Shown one piece after another: positions 5,396 to 6,492 of a stretch of 6,492 bases of DNA (position 1 is the first letter of the stretch; every line of letters begins with the position of its first letter). A model generated the notes under the pieces. That model saw nothing but the letters and a program-made list of their open reading frames with translations, made no database searches and was not told the DNA's origin. A program made the translations under genes and the position numbers. The DNA is from CAIYMF01 sp943329595. Lineage in GTDB: Bacteria; Actinomycetota; Actinomycetes; S36-B12; CAIYMF01. The stretch is from assembly GCA_943329595.2 (NCBI GenBank), contig CALQEM020000194.1:1-6492 (forward strand). Direction: 5' to 3'.

Positions 5396-6492
5396 CTACG
5401 CAGCGTCGACGGTCTCCATGGGCACGTCGCCCACAGCGATGGGACGACGCTTGGAGATCACCACGGAGATGACCACGATGGCCACGGCAACCGCCGCGAT
5501 CGCGGTGCGCAGGCCAGCGTTGGCCGACGCCCCGATCGAGAGGCTGACCACGGCCGGTGCCACCAGCAGCGCCACCAGGTTCATCACCTTGATGAGCGGG
5601 TTGATGGCGGGGCCGGCGGTGTCCTTGAACGGGTCGCCGACGGTGTCACCGATGACGGTGGCCTCGTGGGCCGACGAGCCCTTGCCGCCGAAGTTGCCGT
5701 CCTCGACGAACTTCTTGGCGTTGTCCCAGGCACCGCCCGAGTTCGACAGGAAGACCGCCATGAGCACGCCCGTGGCGATGGTGCCGGCCAGGTAGCAGCC
5801 GAGCGCGCCGATGCCGAGGCCGAAGCCGACGGCGATGGGGGTGAGGATGGCCAGCAGACCGGGGGTCGCGAGCTCGCGCAGCGAGTCGCGCGTGACGATG
5901 TCGACGACCCGGCCGTACTCGGGCTTCTCGGTGCCCTCCATGATTCCGGGGTGCTCGCGGAACTGGCGGCGCACCTCGTAGATCACGGCGCCAGCCGCGC
6001 GGGACACCGCGTTGATGGCCAGGCCCGAGAAGAGGAACACCACAGCCGCGCCGATGATGAGGCCCACGAGGTTGCGCGGGTTCGACACGTCGAGGATGCC
6101 GAGGTACTGCAGCCCCTCCTGCTGGGTGAATCCGTCGAGCGGCACCTTGGCGGCCGCGAATGCCTGAACCACGGCGTCGCGGAACGATCCGAAGAGCGCC
6201 GTGGCCGCGAGAACCGCCGTGGCGATGGCGATTCCCTTGGTGATGGCCTTGGTCGTGTTGCCGACAGCGTCGAGGCTGGTGAGCACCTTGGCGCCCTCGC
6301 CGTGGACGTCGCCCGACATCTCGGCGATGCCCTGCGCGTTGTCGGAGACGGGACCGAAGGTGTCCATGGCCACGATGACGCCGACGGTGGTGAGCAGGCC
6401 GGTTCCGGCGAGCGCGACCGCGAAGAGCGACATCGTCACCGAGCCGGCGCCGAGCAGGAAGGCTGCGTAGACGGCAGCACCAATGAGCAATG
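5396..6492 (-). CDS. hppA: K+-independent proton-translocating membrane pyrophosphatase (partial)
   Basis: The C-terminal 364 residues are visible; the start lies beyond the right edge (the first visible codon, TTG, is internal). The enzyme hydrolyses pyrophosphate and pumps H+ across the cytoplasmic membrane; full-length members have about 650-800 residues. Visible signatures are MDTFGPVSDNAQGIAEM (42-58), GGAWDNAKKFVEDG (252-265) and GDTVGDPFKDTAGPAIN (281-297), whose Asp, Asn and Lys residues bind Mg-pyrophosphate. GNTTKAITKG (77-86) carries Lys at 81 and Thr at 84, the combination known for K+-independent enzymes; since known Na+ pumps of the family are K+-dependent, this should be an H+ pump. 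Hydrophobic segments lie near 4-41, 84-101, 140-167, 208-249, 300-321 and 326-346, with a short C-terminal tail ending VDAA. The catalytic DxxxD-type motif of the N-terminal half lies outside the window. It is followed by a terminator, so it is likely a transcription unit separate from topA. Confidence 0.96.
   Translation of the reverse strand, partial: LLIGAAVYAAFLLGAGSVTMSLFAVALAGTGLLTTVGVIVAMDTFGPVSDNAQGIAEMSGDVHGEGAKVLTSLDAVGNTTKAITKGIAIATAVLAATALFGSFRDAVVQAFAAAKVPLDGFTQQEGLQYLGILDVSNPRNLVGLIIGAAVVFLFSGLAINAVSRAAGAVIYEVRRQFREHPGIMEGTEKPEYGRVVDIVTRDSLRELATPGLLAILTPIAVGFGLGIGALGCYLAGTIATGVLMAVFLSNSGGAWDNAKKFVEDGNFGGKGSSAHEATVIGDTVGDPFKDTAGPAINPLIKVMNLVALLVAPAVVSLSIGASANAGLRTAIAAVAVAIVVISVVISKRRPIAVGDVPMETVDAA

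Overview
This window is chromosomal, high-G+C DNA (about two-thirds G+C by eye, with strong G/C preference at third codon positions). It comes almost certainly from an actinobacterium. The best lineage marker is the topoisomerase I: it lacks the C-terminal zinc-ribbon cysteines, carries GRYGPY-type C-terminal repeats and ends in a Lys/Ala-rich basic tail, as in Mycobacterium and Streptomyces. The gene order and protein lengths would fit Microbacteriaceae, but that family placement is inference.

Layout, left to right. Bases 1-479 hold the 3' part of an unrecognised plus-strand gene that enters from the left edge. It converges, with only 15 bp between stop codons, on a minus-strand block that fills the rest of the window. 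Read in the direction of transcription (right to left), that block is: the C-terminal half of hppA, a membrane proton-pumping pyrophosphatase cut by the right edge (stop at 5396); a 245-bp intergenic region with two strong hairpins, a long-range inverted repeat and a candidate topA promoter; topA (start 5150, stop 2367); a 79-bp gap; tmk, thymidylate kinase (start 2287); and holB, the clamp-loader delta' subunit, whose ATG overlaps the tmk stop by four bases.

topA, tmk and holB all serve chromosome replication: superhelicity control, dTTP supply and clamp loading. tmk-holB is probably a translationally coupled pair, and the tmk-holB neighbourhood is widely conserved in bacteria. hppA looks like a separate unit, ended by a GC-rich hairpin before the topA promoter. 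Its residues match the K+-independent, H+-pumping class of pyrophosphatases.

These are mostly well-known housekeeping genes. I saw no mobile element, CRISPR array, tRNA, rRNA or undescribed multi-gene system. The points worth a second look are small-scale: the layered secondary structure and possible supercoiling-sensitive promoter between hppA and topA, a possible leaderless start for tmk, the repetitive histone-like tail of TopA, and the unidentified partial gene at the left edge.
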